Assembly (NCBI GenBank): GCA_963402885.1
Contig: OY727102.1
Coordinates: 11,966,001-12,030,000 of the forward strand
Length of the DNA: 64,000 bases
DNA from: Antedon bifida
Lineage: Eukaryota; Echinodermata; Crinoidea; Comatulida; Antedonidae
Direction: 5' to 3'
Of the stretch, positions 25,601 to 37,500 are shown one piece after another; position 1 is the first letter of the stretch, and the number at the start of each line of letters is the position of its first letter. The notes beneath the pieces were generated by a model. That model did not search any database. It saw only the letters and a program-made list of their open reading frames with translations, and was not told the DNA's origin. The position numbers were made by a program, and so were the translations under genes.

Positions 25601-28337
25601 GGTCTGCATAAGAAAACCAAACTATTAGCAAATCTGTCTCTGCCTGGCTTGGCCAATCGACTTGACTTATGGCTATTCAAATTCTTACCTGTCTCGTACA
25701 ACATTGATAGTTTTTAACCCCCTAGCTGCTGCAATTTGGATAGCCATCTGACCAGCACCACTATTAGCAGCATTTTGAATCACAGTATCACCTACAATAG
25801 ATAAAAGAATCAACATTTATTTTATTTTTGCCCTAGGATTTAAGTCATAATATTCCATCATGTAAACCATTTTAAAAACAGTGTTTCCTGTAATTAGTTA
25901 TAAAAAGCTTGAGAGCTGTAAAGCTAGAAAATTGAGCTATTAAATGTATTTATTTTATTGTTGTTGCATGTACTGTTACACACAAGAGCCATTGTTTGTA
26001 TAATTGTTATTTTTTCGACTGAAAATTATTATTACTAAAGAGACTGGATTAGGAAACAAACTAAAGAGACTGGATTAGGAAACAAAAATTTACCTGCTTC
26101 AAGATCTTGGAAATCCGCCAACATCCTGTATGACGTGCATGTGTTAACACGTAGTGTGGCAGCAAACAACAAGGGCGTTCCTTCTGGTATGACTGAAACG
26201 TGTTCAGCTGGGCAGACAACCTGGCTTCTCCATGTTCCTAAGAAATTGTAAAGTTCTGTCTACACTATCAAACTAGTGTGATGTGCCCAAATATATTGGC
26301 AATATGCACAAATACGATAGTGATATGACGTCATCATGTTCATATATGGGCATATCACATTTTTGTCAAATCAAGTTTGATAGTGTAGACAGATCTTCTG
26401 AATTGAATATTAATAATATTCTAAGATGAAGAGTTATCAACAAAGCCATTGCCATGATTAGTACAATAATTATGCATCTTCGTCAATTGATACGAACGTT
26501 GGCAGCATATACTTTGCAGAATGGGAGACATATAAAACTTACCTAATGAATTAATAGCTGGTATTACAAGATCTCCTATCTTAATATTTGATGTTCTTTT
26601 CCCCATTTCTATGACCTTTCCAACACCTTCAAAGCCACCCACAGCAGGTAGAGGCGGTTTAACTGGATAAATTCCTGCAGTTGAATTGAAAAAGTAAAGA
26701 AAAAATCTTGAAGCACATGAACATAATATCTTCTTCTTATTAAAACACAATAAAAATATTAAACCTTGTAATGTATGATTTCATGTTAATGATTTGAGAA
26801 CAAACCTTGAATTGTGTTGATATCAGCGGGGTTGACTGGAGAAGCAAGCATTTCAATCCACAGGCAATTTTCATCCAATGTTGGGATCTTATTGTCTGTT
26901 TGCAACCTGAAACATTTAGATGAAAAATTATAGTTAATCTCGTTTTCTCTTGATGTTAAAAATGTTTAAAGGGAATAGGAAACATTTATCACTTTATATG
27001 CTTGCAATAAGAATTAGATAAATTTAATGACTAGGCTAACTACTACTATTCATCAATGATCATAAACTGTAAATAGGCCTAAACTAAATATTAATACTAG
27101 GCCTATATAAGGTTGTGTTGTTGTAGTCATTTAGGCCTTTTAGTTAATTAGTATGCATACCCACGGGCCACAACAAAAAATTGGACAAATATTAAAGACA
27201 CCTTCCCTACAATTTGTGACGTTTTGAAAAATAATACATATATACTACTTTAAAAACATTAAAACCAGGTCATTCCTTGTCTTAAATGTACGTTTTATGG
27301 TAAATTATGATAAAAAGTGAGAAACAATGCACTACCCAAGTAGCTCGCAGCGACTGACCTCTTGTGGACGGTCTTTAGGCCTAGCCTAGCTAGGCTTAGT
27401 TTCGTAGGCCTAACTGGTAAACATCGGTAACGTACGAACATCGTACGCTAGCTATATACCTAGCCTGACGTTGTATAGTTGCTGCATTAATTGTCTTTCT
27501 ATTTTTGCCAGACTCCGTTGATACAAATTGGGGAAAACCTGGTATTTGTTTTGGCCTCACGATCGATCGAAAAGTGGGTGAATTACAGAAGAAAAACAGA
27601 AATATCAATCCATGCGCAATGCATTTTGGGATTTATAGCGGGCCGCTATAATTATTAGAATCGACTTATTTTTCACATTTTTAACCATTTAAAGACGAAA
27701 AAAGTTATCACAATAGGACCATATAGTATTATTTTTAATTAATTATAGTTTGTGATCTTAAAATAGATCTAAAAAACGTAGGCAAGGTGTCTTTAAATAA
27801 TATTATTTGTTAATTGTTACATCATTCATAATTATTATAATAAATAAAAATGCTTATCTTATTTTTGCTAAGACTTAGGCCTATACTTAACTGGTTGCCT
27901 AGTATTATAATTATAATTATATTACTTTTACTTTAGTCTAGCCTACCTATTATGGCCTAGCCTGTACGACCTAGCTGGTAGGCAGGGCAGGAGGACCTGC
28001 TGGCCGCCTAAAATCTTCGTCGTTCTCCTCCTACACCAGATCCCTCACAGGCCTACCTAGTCTACATAGAGTATTATCTCGCTCGCTGTGTCAGCCAGCC
28101 AGGCAGCGCAGGCAGGCTGCATGCCATGGTGGGGGGTTTACCATCGTTCGAACTGACTAAGCCTAGATTAGAATTAAGTACGCACTGAATAACATTGTTC
28201 GGGTCTCCATATTCACTATATATAAGGGAATTAATTCCTGAAGCAAATCTCTTTTTAATAGGTATGGTTTTATTACAAAACGCTTTGTGAACGAATGTCA
28301 ACTTTCTAAACATCATGTGCGCTGCGGCTGCTGACAT
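22610..28337 (-). CDS. MECR: Mitochondrial enoyl-[acyl-carrier-protein]/enoyl-CoA reductase
   Basis: Nine exons in transcript order: 28337-28186, 26906-26806, 26674-26543, 26237-26094, 25791-25689, 25603-25501, 25055-24982, 23496-23363, 22776-22610 (TGA 22612-22610). All junctions are GT-AG and in frame, giving 369 aa against about 373 in human. MECR uses NADPH to reduce the trans-2 double bond in the last step of mitochondrial type II fatty-acid synthesis, which supplies octanoate for lipoate. Visible: a basic presequence-like N-terminus ([13 protein letters not shown]), [22 protein letters not shown] with the probable catalytic Tyr at about 87, the GroES-like part up to PAINSLGTWRSQ, the Rossmann motif [26 protein letters not shown] and [15 protein letters not shown] chose the ATG at 28337; an in-frame ATG 69 bases upstream would add a less typical leader. 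AATAAA overlaps the stop region. The gene is head-to-head with PRIM2. Confidence 0.93.
23555..24873. mobile_element. 1.3-kb DNA transposon with TA target duplication, no transposase seen
   Basis: Ends are GAGTATCACGGTG...TGACGT at the left and ACGTCACACCGTGATACTC at the right. The inverted similarity extends inwards through GGCGCTGCATGGTTGCTAGC. TA flanks both sides (23553-23554 and 24874-24875). The interior is AT-rich with no long frame, so the element looks non-autonomous or decayed. It occupies most of the intron between MECR exons 7 and 8. TA duplication and GAGTATC-type ends suggest a mariner-like origin, which is inference. Confidence 0.75.
25209..25390 (+). repeat. tRNA-derived SINE-like repeat in a MECR intron
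   Basis: TGGCATAATGG (25217-25227) fits an A box and GGGTTCAAGAC (from about 25257) a B box, at tRNA-like spacing. An unrelated tail with CATCCTTTGGATGAGAC follows. It is not an intact tRNA. It lies between MECR exons 6 and 7. Confidence 0.55.
26255..26393. mobile_element. MITE, family B, copy 1
   Basis: Terminal inverted repeats: TCTGTCTACACTATCAAACT at the left and its exact reverse complement AGTTTGATAGTGTAGACAGA at the right. The interior has GTGATGTGCCCAAATAT and ATATGGGCATATCACAT, themselves an inverted pair. About 139 bp, non-coding, in the MECR intron between exons 3 and 4. A related copy lies at 35383-35532. Confidence 0.85.
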
Positions 28338-28504
28338 TTTGAAAATGTGTTTGTTTTTGTTATTTTCGCCAGTAAAATTGCCTTTTGCGCATGAGCAAGC
28401 ACACAAAATTCCGCGCGAAAGGAGTCCTAGATAGAGAGATAAAGACTAGCCTAGAGTCTAATAATACTTAATAGTAAATACCACATATCATTTAACTTTA
28501 TAAT
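28338..28504. promoter_or_regulatory. Shared divergent promoter region of MECR and PRIM2
   Basis: Only 167 bp separate the two start codons. CGCGCGAAA at 28412-28420 reads TTTCGCGCG on the minus strand, matching the E2F consensus TTTSGCGCS. TGCGCATGAGC at 28386-28396 is one base from the NRF1 palindrome TGCGCATGCGC. No TATA box is clear. PRIM2 is a known E2F-type S-phase target in animals and NRF1 often drives nuclear genes for mitochondrial proteins, so both sites suit their genes. Function is inferred from sequence match only. Confidence 0.6.
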
Positions 28505-31500
28505 ATGAATTTTGCAAAAAGAACTAAACGACAGAAAAAGATAAAGGTTGAGGATGGTGATCCTTCAGAGAAAAAATACGCACATACCATCCAATTTTAT
28601 AAAGAACCTCCGACAGATAATATCTCTCTCCAGGAATTTGAAGACCTTGCTATCCAGCGGCTGAAAGGTGAGTAAAGCTGCCTGTCTATTCTTCAGTACT
28701 CTGGGCCTAACTAAGGACGTCTATGCCTACTGTCAGTACTCACCTAGCCAATATGCAAACAGCACTAGGCCTATAATTATACTCATACTAGGTTAATTTC
28801 TTGTTTCAGTTTTAAAGGTGATTGAGTCGATGTCATTTAAAGAAAAGAAAGGTTCCAAACAGTTCCAGAAAGCTTTAGAAACTGAATTTAATAAAGATAA
28901 ATTTTTGCCAAAATCTGAGGTAAAGTTTTAAAATTAATGCACTAGGCCTAGGCCTAGCTCTAGGCTACTAGTAGCCTAGTAGAAGGTCGACAGATATATA
29001 AGCTCAAGCAAGTCTGGTGTTTTTAGATTCAGATGCATTCATAAGCTTTATCGCAAATAGCGTGAGCGACGCATGGTGGGAAGGGTTTGGGAGCAAACGT
29101 CACGACGCGTACGTACGTGATTTGTTGCTTGTACGTATGCGCCATGACGTTTGCTCCCAAACCCTTCCCATCATGCATTGTGCAATGACGTTCCTCACGA
29201 AATCAAGCTATTTGCAATAAACCTTATTATACTGTACAAAATATATCGAATATTGTGTCCTTGTTGCCAATTGATTTGCCAAAGGAGAAAGTAAAAATCT
29301 ATGTATTTTATTTTTCTAAATTTGTATTTTTATTATTGATGTTTTTTCTATTTTTTAGTCCATGGGAGGAGTTGCAACTGCTGAGATTCAGAAAAGAAGA
29401 TCAGATCACATTTCTCATTTTATTCTCCGATTAGCATATTGCAAATCGTAAGGCTATATGCATCTATAACCTATTGTTTTATTATTGTTTATAAAGATTC
29501 TAATTCCAAATATGTGGAATGGCAAAACTTTATTTAAAATGTTAAAGAAGAACAAAAAATTATTTTGTTATTGATAATAGGCCTAGTGGAACCAGGAATA
29601 TTTAAATGATACACACCTACATTCATGTTAAAAAAAATTTTTTTTGTAGAGAAGAGTTGCGTCGATGGTTCATAACTCAGGAACTTGAGTTGTTTCGTTT
29701 TCGATTTCTTGATGAAAGGACGTCTTTTAGAACACAGTTTTTAATTGACAATGATCTTCACTATGAACCTGTAAGTAGAAAGCATATTTTAGTTTTGCCT
29801 CCAAGGAGTAAATTTCTTTCTCAAAAAATTCTATTGTTCCCTCAGAAATGTTGTCTTATATTTCTAAAAGAAAATGCTAAATTTATATTATACCAGTTTA
29901 TTTTGTTTGGTTAGCAAACAAGTAGTTCACTAAATATTCTTTTTTCAATATAATTCTTTAAATGCATGAAAATTGTGGATGAAAACCTACTATTGTTTAC
30001 TGTTCATTCGGCTCTCCCAACTGGACTCTCTGAAAAGCAGAACCACTCCCAATAATAGACTGTCCTTGAGGTCCCAAATTATTTGATATTACTAAAAGCA
30101 CATTTGAAATATAGGATTTAAGGAAAACCAGACCTAGTGTCCAGTATTGGTAGAGTGGACTAAAGTACATTGCTCAGGTGAAACAAGAGTTTTTGCAATT
30201 TTTACATTTTGATCAGAGTAAAATAAGAAAAACTCCCAGATTCAAACAATCCATAAAAATATTGAAAAAGCCACTCGCCACAAAATATTATATTCATTAT
30301 TCTATTATTAAACAGTATTATTACACTTAAAATTCTGTCCTTGAATAATAATTTTTTTTTTTCAAGATTGACGTGAAAGAGAAGGAAGCACTTAAGAAAC
30401 AGTTGGTTGACTCAAGTTACAACTTGACAGAGATGAGCATTGAAGGAATTGAATTCTATAAGGTCTTTATAATTTGTTTTTATTACATTAAATATTAATT
30501 GGTCAGTTTCTAGCCATTGTCCTAATTAACAACAGGTGTTATTAGTGAGTATCATTATTAGGTTTATTTTATTTTATGTTGAGATGATGAATGTTTACTC
30601 ATAGGCCAGACAGTATTATTTTAAGGTCATCAAAGATTATTGAATATGAACCAATCATAGATATACGGTATGTCACTCGTATATATGTTTGTTAATGAAT
30701 TGATTTACTAATTTTTAACATTATCCAATAGTTTGCATTACCGTATCGTACAAGGTTGCCACGGTGAAATAGGCACACCAATATATTAAGAGTTGACTAA
30801 TAATATAATGAATTTTAAATAATTCATTTATCACTGCCATTATTGTATATATAACTTTAAAGCATTTTTTTTTTAATCATTTTAGTTTCATTCCTTCTTT
30901 TTTAAATTTCATTATATTACTTGTTCTCTTTTCAAAGGTTCCTTTTACTGAAGCCCTTGATCTGGTGAGAAGTAGAAAAATATATGTTCACAAGGTAATT
31001 ATTATATAGAATTTAAATGTATCATACATGGTTGAAATGAAGTATATAATAGTAGATTTATAATGTTTTTTAAAACGTTTTATTATGACAATTAATAGAA
31101 ACAATCAATTTATGATTTTGTTTTTTTCTACAGGGATATGCATATGTACCCAGTAATGATCTTGTATCAATCGTAATTAGTGCATACCGTGCTCACCTAT
31201 CCCACGCACTAGCTCTGACGGCGCGTGCAGTACCGCAGCTTGAAGAAGACAACCGGCTTCTTCCTCTGCTTAACAACCTGAGCAAGCAGTATCTTGGACA
31301 AGATTATGGAGGAAAGCAGACAAATGCTGGCAAGGTTTCAATAGGAGAGTTAGATGGTGTAAGTTATTTAGGCTAGTAATGATGTAGTTGTTTTTGTTCC
31401 CACGTTTCAGCTTTGTAAACAGGGCTGAAAATAGCGTTGTTTTGTTATTTTTCTACTACAAATCTTTTTTCTAATTCAAATTCTTTTAGAAGTGCATATC

Positions 31501-34500
31501 GATTAAAATTCTATTGTTTGGATTACTTAAAACAGCACCTACCTAGAAAACTTCTATTATTATATCTAGTAGAAGTATTTGTCACCCAATCACCCTTCAA
31601 TTTTTTAACACCCCATAGAGACTATCTACATCCCTGAGCTGTGTACACACAATAACAATAAGCTTTTTAGTAGTTTGTTTTAAAAATGAATTTTTAACTT
31701 TTGTTTGATTTGATGCCTTTGTTATACCATGATTGATTATTTCCCAAACTCATTTTGCTTAAATTTCTTTCTGATTTCCAGCTGTCGCGTAAGTCGTTCC
31801 CTCTTTGCATGAGGCACCTACATTCTGCCCTCAAACATGACCATCATCTTAAATACTGGGGACGTATGCAGTATGGTCTCTTTCTCAAAGCTATCGGAAT
31901 CACTCTGGAACAAGCACTCATATTTTGGAGATCAGAATTTAGTAAGACGATGGATGTAGATAAGGTATGTGATTTAAAAAAAACAGCTTTCCCTTTGATG
32001 AGGCTCTTATCAGAATATACTTACCTATTAGATTAGATACAGGTCCGCAGTAAATAAAAAAATGATTTACAGGCACAATGGTCAGTAATTTTAATAATAA
32101 AGATGACCCAAATTTGTTTTGGGAGAACCTACCAGTTCCATCCTAGCTGATTGTGTCCTTTAAAAAAGCACCACCACTATTATAGCCATTGCCTATCCTT
32201 CTGTACTCTACCTGCCCTTCTTACAATGCGTGGTGGAAACACAAAATCCCTGAATGATCAGAGATTGTACATTCACTACAACACTGAAACAATAAATTCA
32301 CCATAATTGCCTGCTAACTTTAGATGTTGTTGGATGTAGATAAGTGCATTCTACATTCCTGTTCTTTATCCTGTCTAAATGGTTCCCAGCGATGCTTATA
32401 ACACTAATTTGTATTTTTTATATTTAGTTCGACAAACAGTATGCATACAACATTCGGCACAACTATGGCAAAGAGGGTAAGCGTGTTGACTACACACCAT
32501 ACAGTTGTATGAAGATCATTACGTCAAATGCTCCTGGCGCTGGTGACCATCATGGTAAGAAAAGCAACTTACTTCACATTATTTAGTAGTTTATATTTGT
32601 ACTACACTATACCAGATCATTTTAAATAGGTTTTACTGTTTTTATTGCTTATACTTTCTGTAATGTATGTATTTTGTGAATTAAAGTGGGTATAATCTAC
32701 CATAGGTGAATGTTTGTAATTTTTTGCTATTCAAATTTTCATGTCTGATTGGTTGATATGATCCCATATTCTGTCTCTCCATGCTGGCTCGCTTTTTCTA
32801 AAATAACTTTACACTTAAATGTTTATGAATTATGCCTTTCACAGCCATGGTAAACACTGTATATCCAACAAACAACTAAAATTTATAAAAACTAACTTCA
32901 TCGTAACCCATTAGATATTTCATTTTTTTAGGCTGTCCTTTTCGACATTCTGATGCCACAATCCTGAAACAGCAGATGTCATCTTATGGTGTCTCACAAA
33001 CCAGTATTGATTCTGTAAGTAGAATAGCAATCTTTATTTATTCTGTATATTCATTCACCTAGTCCATAAGTATTCTTACAGTACCTAGCATTAACCAAAT
33101 ATAAAAATGATGTACTATAGATGTACTTGGCACCATAGCATAGTATTTTGGCCATATTTGCCATCTTTGAGAAAAAGATTATTTAGCTTACATTGGCAGC
33201 GTTGCCTACTAAAGCATTTAAAGTTCTGGAACCATTTCTTAAAGCAATTTCATATACAGTAGCTTCTTCAAATGATTTCCTGAATGATTGTAAATCAATG
33301 TGGTATTGGTGTTGAAGCAATTCCATTTTTTTCCCTTAAATAGTCATAACATAAACCGAGGCTCTATGATCATGGTAGCTTTTCAAATCAAAACTACTAT
33401 GAATTAAAGAATACATACAGTGTATATTATTAACATGTAGTGATTTGGAAAGAAACAATGCTTACTTTCTGTTTCAACTTCCTACACTCACACTGACTGC
33501 CTCTCCCTTATGTATGAATAAGTGCATTGATTTCTATGTCTATTCCAGATCATGACGTATATGAATGGTGGACATTGCCAGCTGGCATGCTCCAGATATT
33601 TTGACGTCACCCATCAGGTTAGTATTATTGATTGTATATCTGTTTCTTGTCTATAATAATAATAAAAATGTATATAGCGCACTGGAATTTCCCATACAGG
33701 AATTTCCTATACTCAGCATTTACTAATTTCATAGAATTTTAACAAGGTACATATAATATATGATTGATACCGTATGTGTATGGATGCATTGCAATAGCAA
33801 AAATGTGCTAAATGAACAACCATACAAACTCTCTCCCTTATAGTTGATTATGACTTAATGCTTTTGTACCAGTAGTATATTAGAAATAGAAAAACCTATA
33901 TAGTTAGGATATTGGAATATAATGTATGCAATAATGTAATCCTTGTTGTATTGTTTATACATAGCTACCTGAAGGAACAACATCTATCCAACATCCAAAT
34001 CACTATTTTGAAGAAAGTAGAAAAGTTTTAACAGGGGTAAAACCAACAAACGGAGGTAAGAATCTGACATAATAGTGGGATTGGCTATGTGATTTCAAAT
34101 GCAAAGAACATTCAAAACTGCACATAAGAACAGTTATGTATGAGTAGGACCTACATTTTATGTACCCTGATTTTACGTTCCCTGTATTTTACATACACAT
34201 GAAATGATGTGATCTTTTCTAATCTAATACATTATAGTATGTTGGTTTCTGTGTATTTTCCATTCATTTTTGTACATTTCTAGGCCTAGCTGTATAGAAA
34301 ACAAATCATTACTGCATCCTATTTTCATATATACCAAATATAGGTCCTTCTGTAATAATAAGAACATTTGTTTTATAACATTTTAAAAATCATATCCTGT
34401 TCATTTGCTTGTTTCATAAAGAAGTATTAAGATCTACAGTAATCCTAATTCTTCTACCTTATAAATATTTTACATGTTTTAATACACTGAGGGGGTGTTT

Positions 34501-37500
34501 ACTGTATTCTATCAAACAATTACAGACAACTCAAGGCAAATCTAAGCATGTCCTATTTTATTCAATATAAAGTGAAAAAGATCTTCACTAATATATAAGT
34601 AATATTATTTGATATATTGCATGTGATACCAATGACAAGCGAAACATATTAGATTGTCAAATTGAAAGCAAAACAAAAATTAGAAATATAATAGTACATT
34701 TTATTAAAATAGATTTAAATATAATAGAAAGAAAATGAAGACCTATTTATTTTTTTTCTTTAATGAGCCTTTGTTAGTATATGTTTAGAGTCTACAGTGT
34801 GTACTAACACTATAGTGTCTTATAAACTCTTTCTAATTTTCATTCACTTTTTATTCCATATACGGTACTCATTTTTCCATCAATAGTAGTATAGTGGAGC
34901 TGTAGCTTGGTGGTTAACATTGCCTTCAAATTCCAGAGTTCACTCCTGACCAGTGCCAGGGTTGTAACTCACGACTCAACTTCACTCCCTAAGCCTCAAA
35001 TGAGACTTAGTTTATAAGCATGATAAATTATAAAATAGTTTGTCCATCCTGTAATTGGCAAGCTTGTGCTCGCTGTTGGATGCGTATAAAATAAAAAAAA
35101 TAAATAATAGTTCTTCTTCCTTCGATTGTGTTATGTTAGTAGTTAAACTTTTCACACATTGGTAGACAATGACATCGTTTTATTTTTGTGACATTTACGT
35201 AATACTCAATATTCATAACAGTAGTGTAGTTCTCATTAAAATAGTATAATTATCATTTTAATATTAGTAATTTGTTAGGCTTTATATATATAGCAACAGA
35301 ATAGATGAAAAGTGTTTACAATGTAATGTTTTTAAATAAAGCTGGCTGGTGCCATTTTACTTATTATTTGATAAATGTCAAATACTCTACCAAACTAGTT
35401 TGACGACAAAAAAAGTGTGATGTGCCCAAATATGGTAGTGATATGCTTAAATATGGTAGTGATATGACATTATCATGTCCATATGACCACATCACATTTT
35501 GTTGTCCCATAAAGTTTGATAGTGTAGGCAGAGCTTAAGATGTTTAAGGACACCCAACCTAGAGTATGCTACAAGATGCTTCTTGGGGAGGGGAGTGGGG
35601 GTAGGGCGATGCTAGTGATAACAATTGCCGAAATGGTCTTCAGAATACACTTTATACTAGCTAATCTTTTTCCAGCATAAATATAAATAAAATATATAAA
35701 TAGATACTGATTGTTGATTCAAAGGTACAGCATATCTCCTTTGCAGTATGTATCTTTTCCTATTTAATAGACATGTTACCAGTTGACACGCACACATACA
35801 ATTCAAATTACATTTGCTATAATTTAAGGAGACCATTGTGTCCAGTTTGATGTGTCCATGTACCAAAAATCAATTATCCTTGCATTCAATTTGTAAATAA
35901 AACATTATGGTACTAATAATAGTACTACCCTACTACCAGCCACACAATGACATTTAAATTGAAATAGAAATACCACAAAATGTACCACAAATAATGTTCA
36001 TTATACTCTGGTAGCTACTTAGCCATTTCTCTAGCCCACAATCCATAATTGTTATTTACAGTATAATAGCGTGAATTGATATTGCCAAAAAGGTCAAGCA
36101 TATCTAATAAAACTGGACCAGATTTTTATTTGTGACAATAATATGAGTTCACAGTTTTGTGTCTCACTACAAAGAAATTATAATAAAAATTGTTGAGATA
36201 GAGTCCAAACAAATGAAAAATAAAATTGCGTAAGAGCACCTTTCATTCACACATACTATTCTATAAGAAATAAAATCAAGTAAGAACACAACAAAAATAT
36301 ATAAATGAATAAAAATAGCTCAACCTCTTGTTATTGCTTATATAATACTGTATTTTACAGTTTCTACCAGTTCCTATTAACTGCTGTTCTTTATTTCTAA
36401 AAAAATAAGCACTCATTTACAACAAAAATAAATTGTTTGACATACCTAAATTTTTATATTATAACAATACTGTATACTGTACATTTAATAGTTAGTTGTT
36501 TTTTTTACTTATTATGACTTTGGTGCATCTAGTTGCTAAAACCATTTACATCCTGAACTGATATAAACACATTAACATTACATCATAGAATTTGGCATTC
36601 ATGAACATGAAATTCAAAGAAAATGAAAGTAAACATGGCAAGAAATTGATATTCTCCTCGTGTATCAAAACAAATTATAAACACTTTTGTCAAAAATAAT
36701 ATTATTTATAACACATATCTTTGCAATTTGATTGGTCGATTTTGTATCACATGGTATTGCTAATGTCATTCCATTCAATGGAAAAGTGATATTTAGTGGC
36801 CAGGTTGGTAAATAGGGACCTTTCGATTTTAAACTGTCAGTTCATTGTGCATGCGGAAATATTGGGACCTGTTACCGATACCAGTTCTTGGTTCATAAAA
36901 TGGCCTGCCTTCATGGTTTCTGGTGCATAATGGTTAACAGTTTCTATACAGTAGCAGTCACTTTCGTGACTGTCAGTTTTATTTCTGATTTTTATGCATA
37001 TAATTCTAAATAATCTGAATTCTTTTATTTCCTGTATCACATACTGCAAATCTTCCATTGTGTACAAACCCGATACCAGTGGGTTCATCAAATTGACCCT
37101 CCCCGCTACCATGAGTACCAAAGCAAGTCTCCATTGTTCCTGATGCATAGAATATTTGTATACGATGGTTACCGGTGTCTGCAACAATCACATATCCTTG
37201 CGGATCCACCGCAATGCCTGTTGGACTGTTCAGCTTTCCTGGTTCAGTACCCCAACCGCCAAATTTATAGAGAAATTTACCATCCGGCGTAAATACCTGC
37301 ACTAAATGTTTGAGAGAGTCTGTTACCATTAACTGGTTACCAGGAGTGAATGCGATGTGAGATGGTTTTTTAAACTGACCATCACCATCTCCACCTTGAC
37401 CAATCTGGCGTAAGAAAGTTCCATCTGATTTATATACCTTTACACATTGATTATTAGCATCGCAAATGTAGATATTCTCAAGACGGTCACTTACAATACC

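Larger units (their letters stand above)
34056..37005. other. Last PRIM2 intron, 5' part
   Basis: Intron sequence between PRIM2 exon 12 and the nested antisense gene. It contains a SINE-like copy (34894-35109) and a MITE copy (35383-35532), listed separately, and otherwise AT-rich DNA with no exon I can support. The 3' untranslated region of the nested RING-NHL gene must fall in its right part; on the minus strand an AATAAA lies about 30 bases past that gene's stop, near 36975. Confidence 0.6.

Noticed and set aside
27396-27608. Minus-strand frame of 70 codons between MECR exons 1 and 2.
   Set aside because: Exon 1 joins exon 2 directly in frame with good homology, so an extra exon is not needed. 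The peptide does not resemble MECR.
29017-29220. Plus-strand frame of 67 codons in PRIM2 intron 2.
   Set aside because: It lies entirely within the foldback element, and PRIM2 exons 2 and 3 join in frame without it.
33965-34055. PRIM2 exon 12 has HYFEES where human PRIM2 has QFFCES, which at first looked like loss of an iron-sulfur cysteine.
   Set aside because: Counting the spacing between human cysteines 287, 367, 384 and 424 shows that this cysteine is not a ligand. All four real ligands are present here at 296, 375, 392 and 432 with matching spacing.
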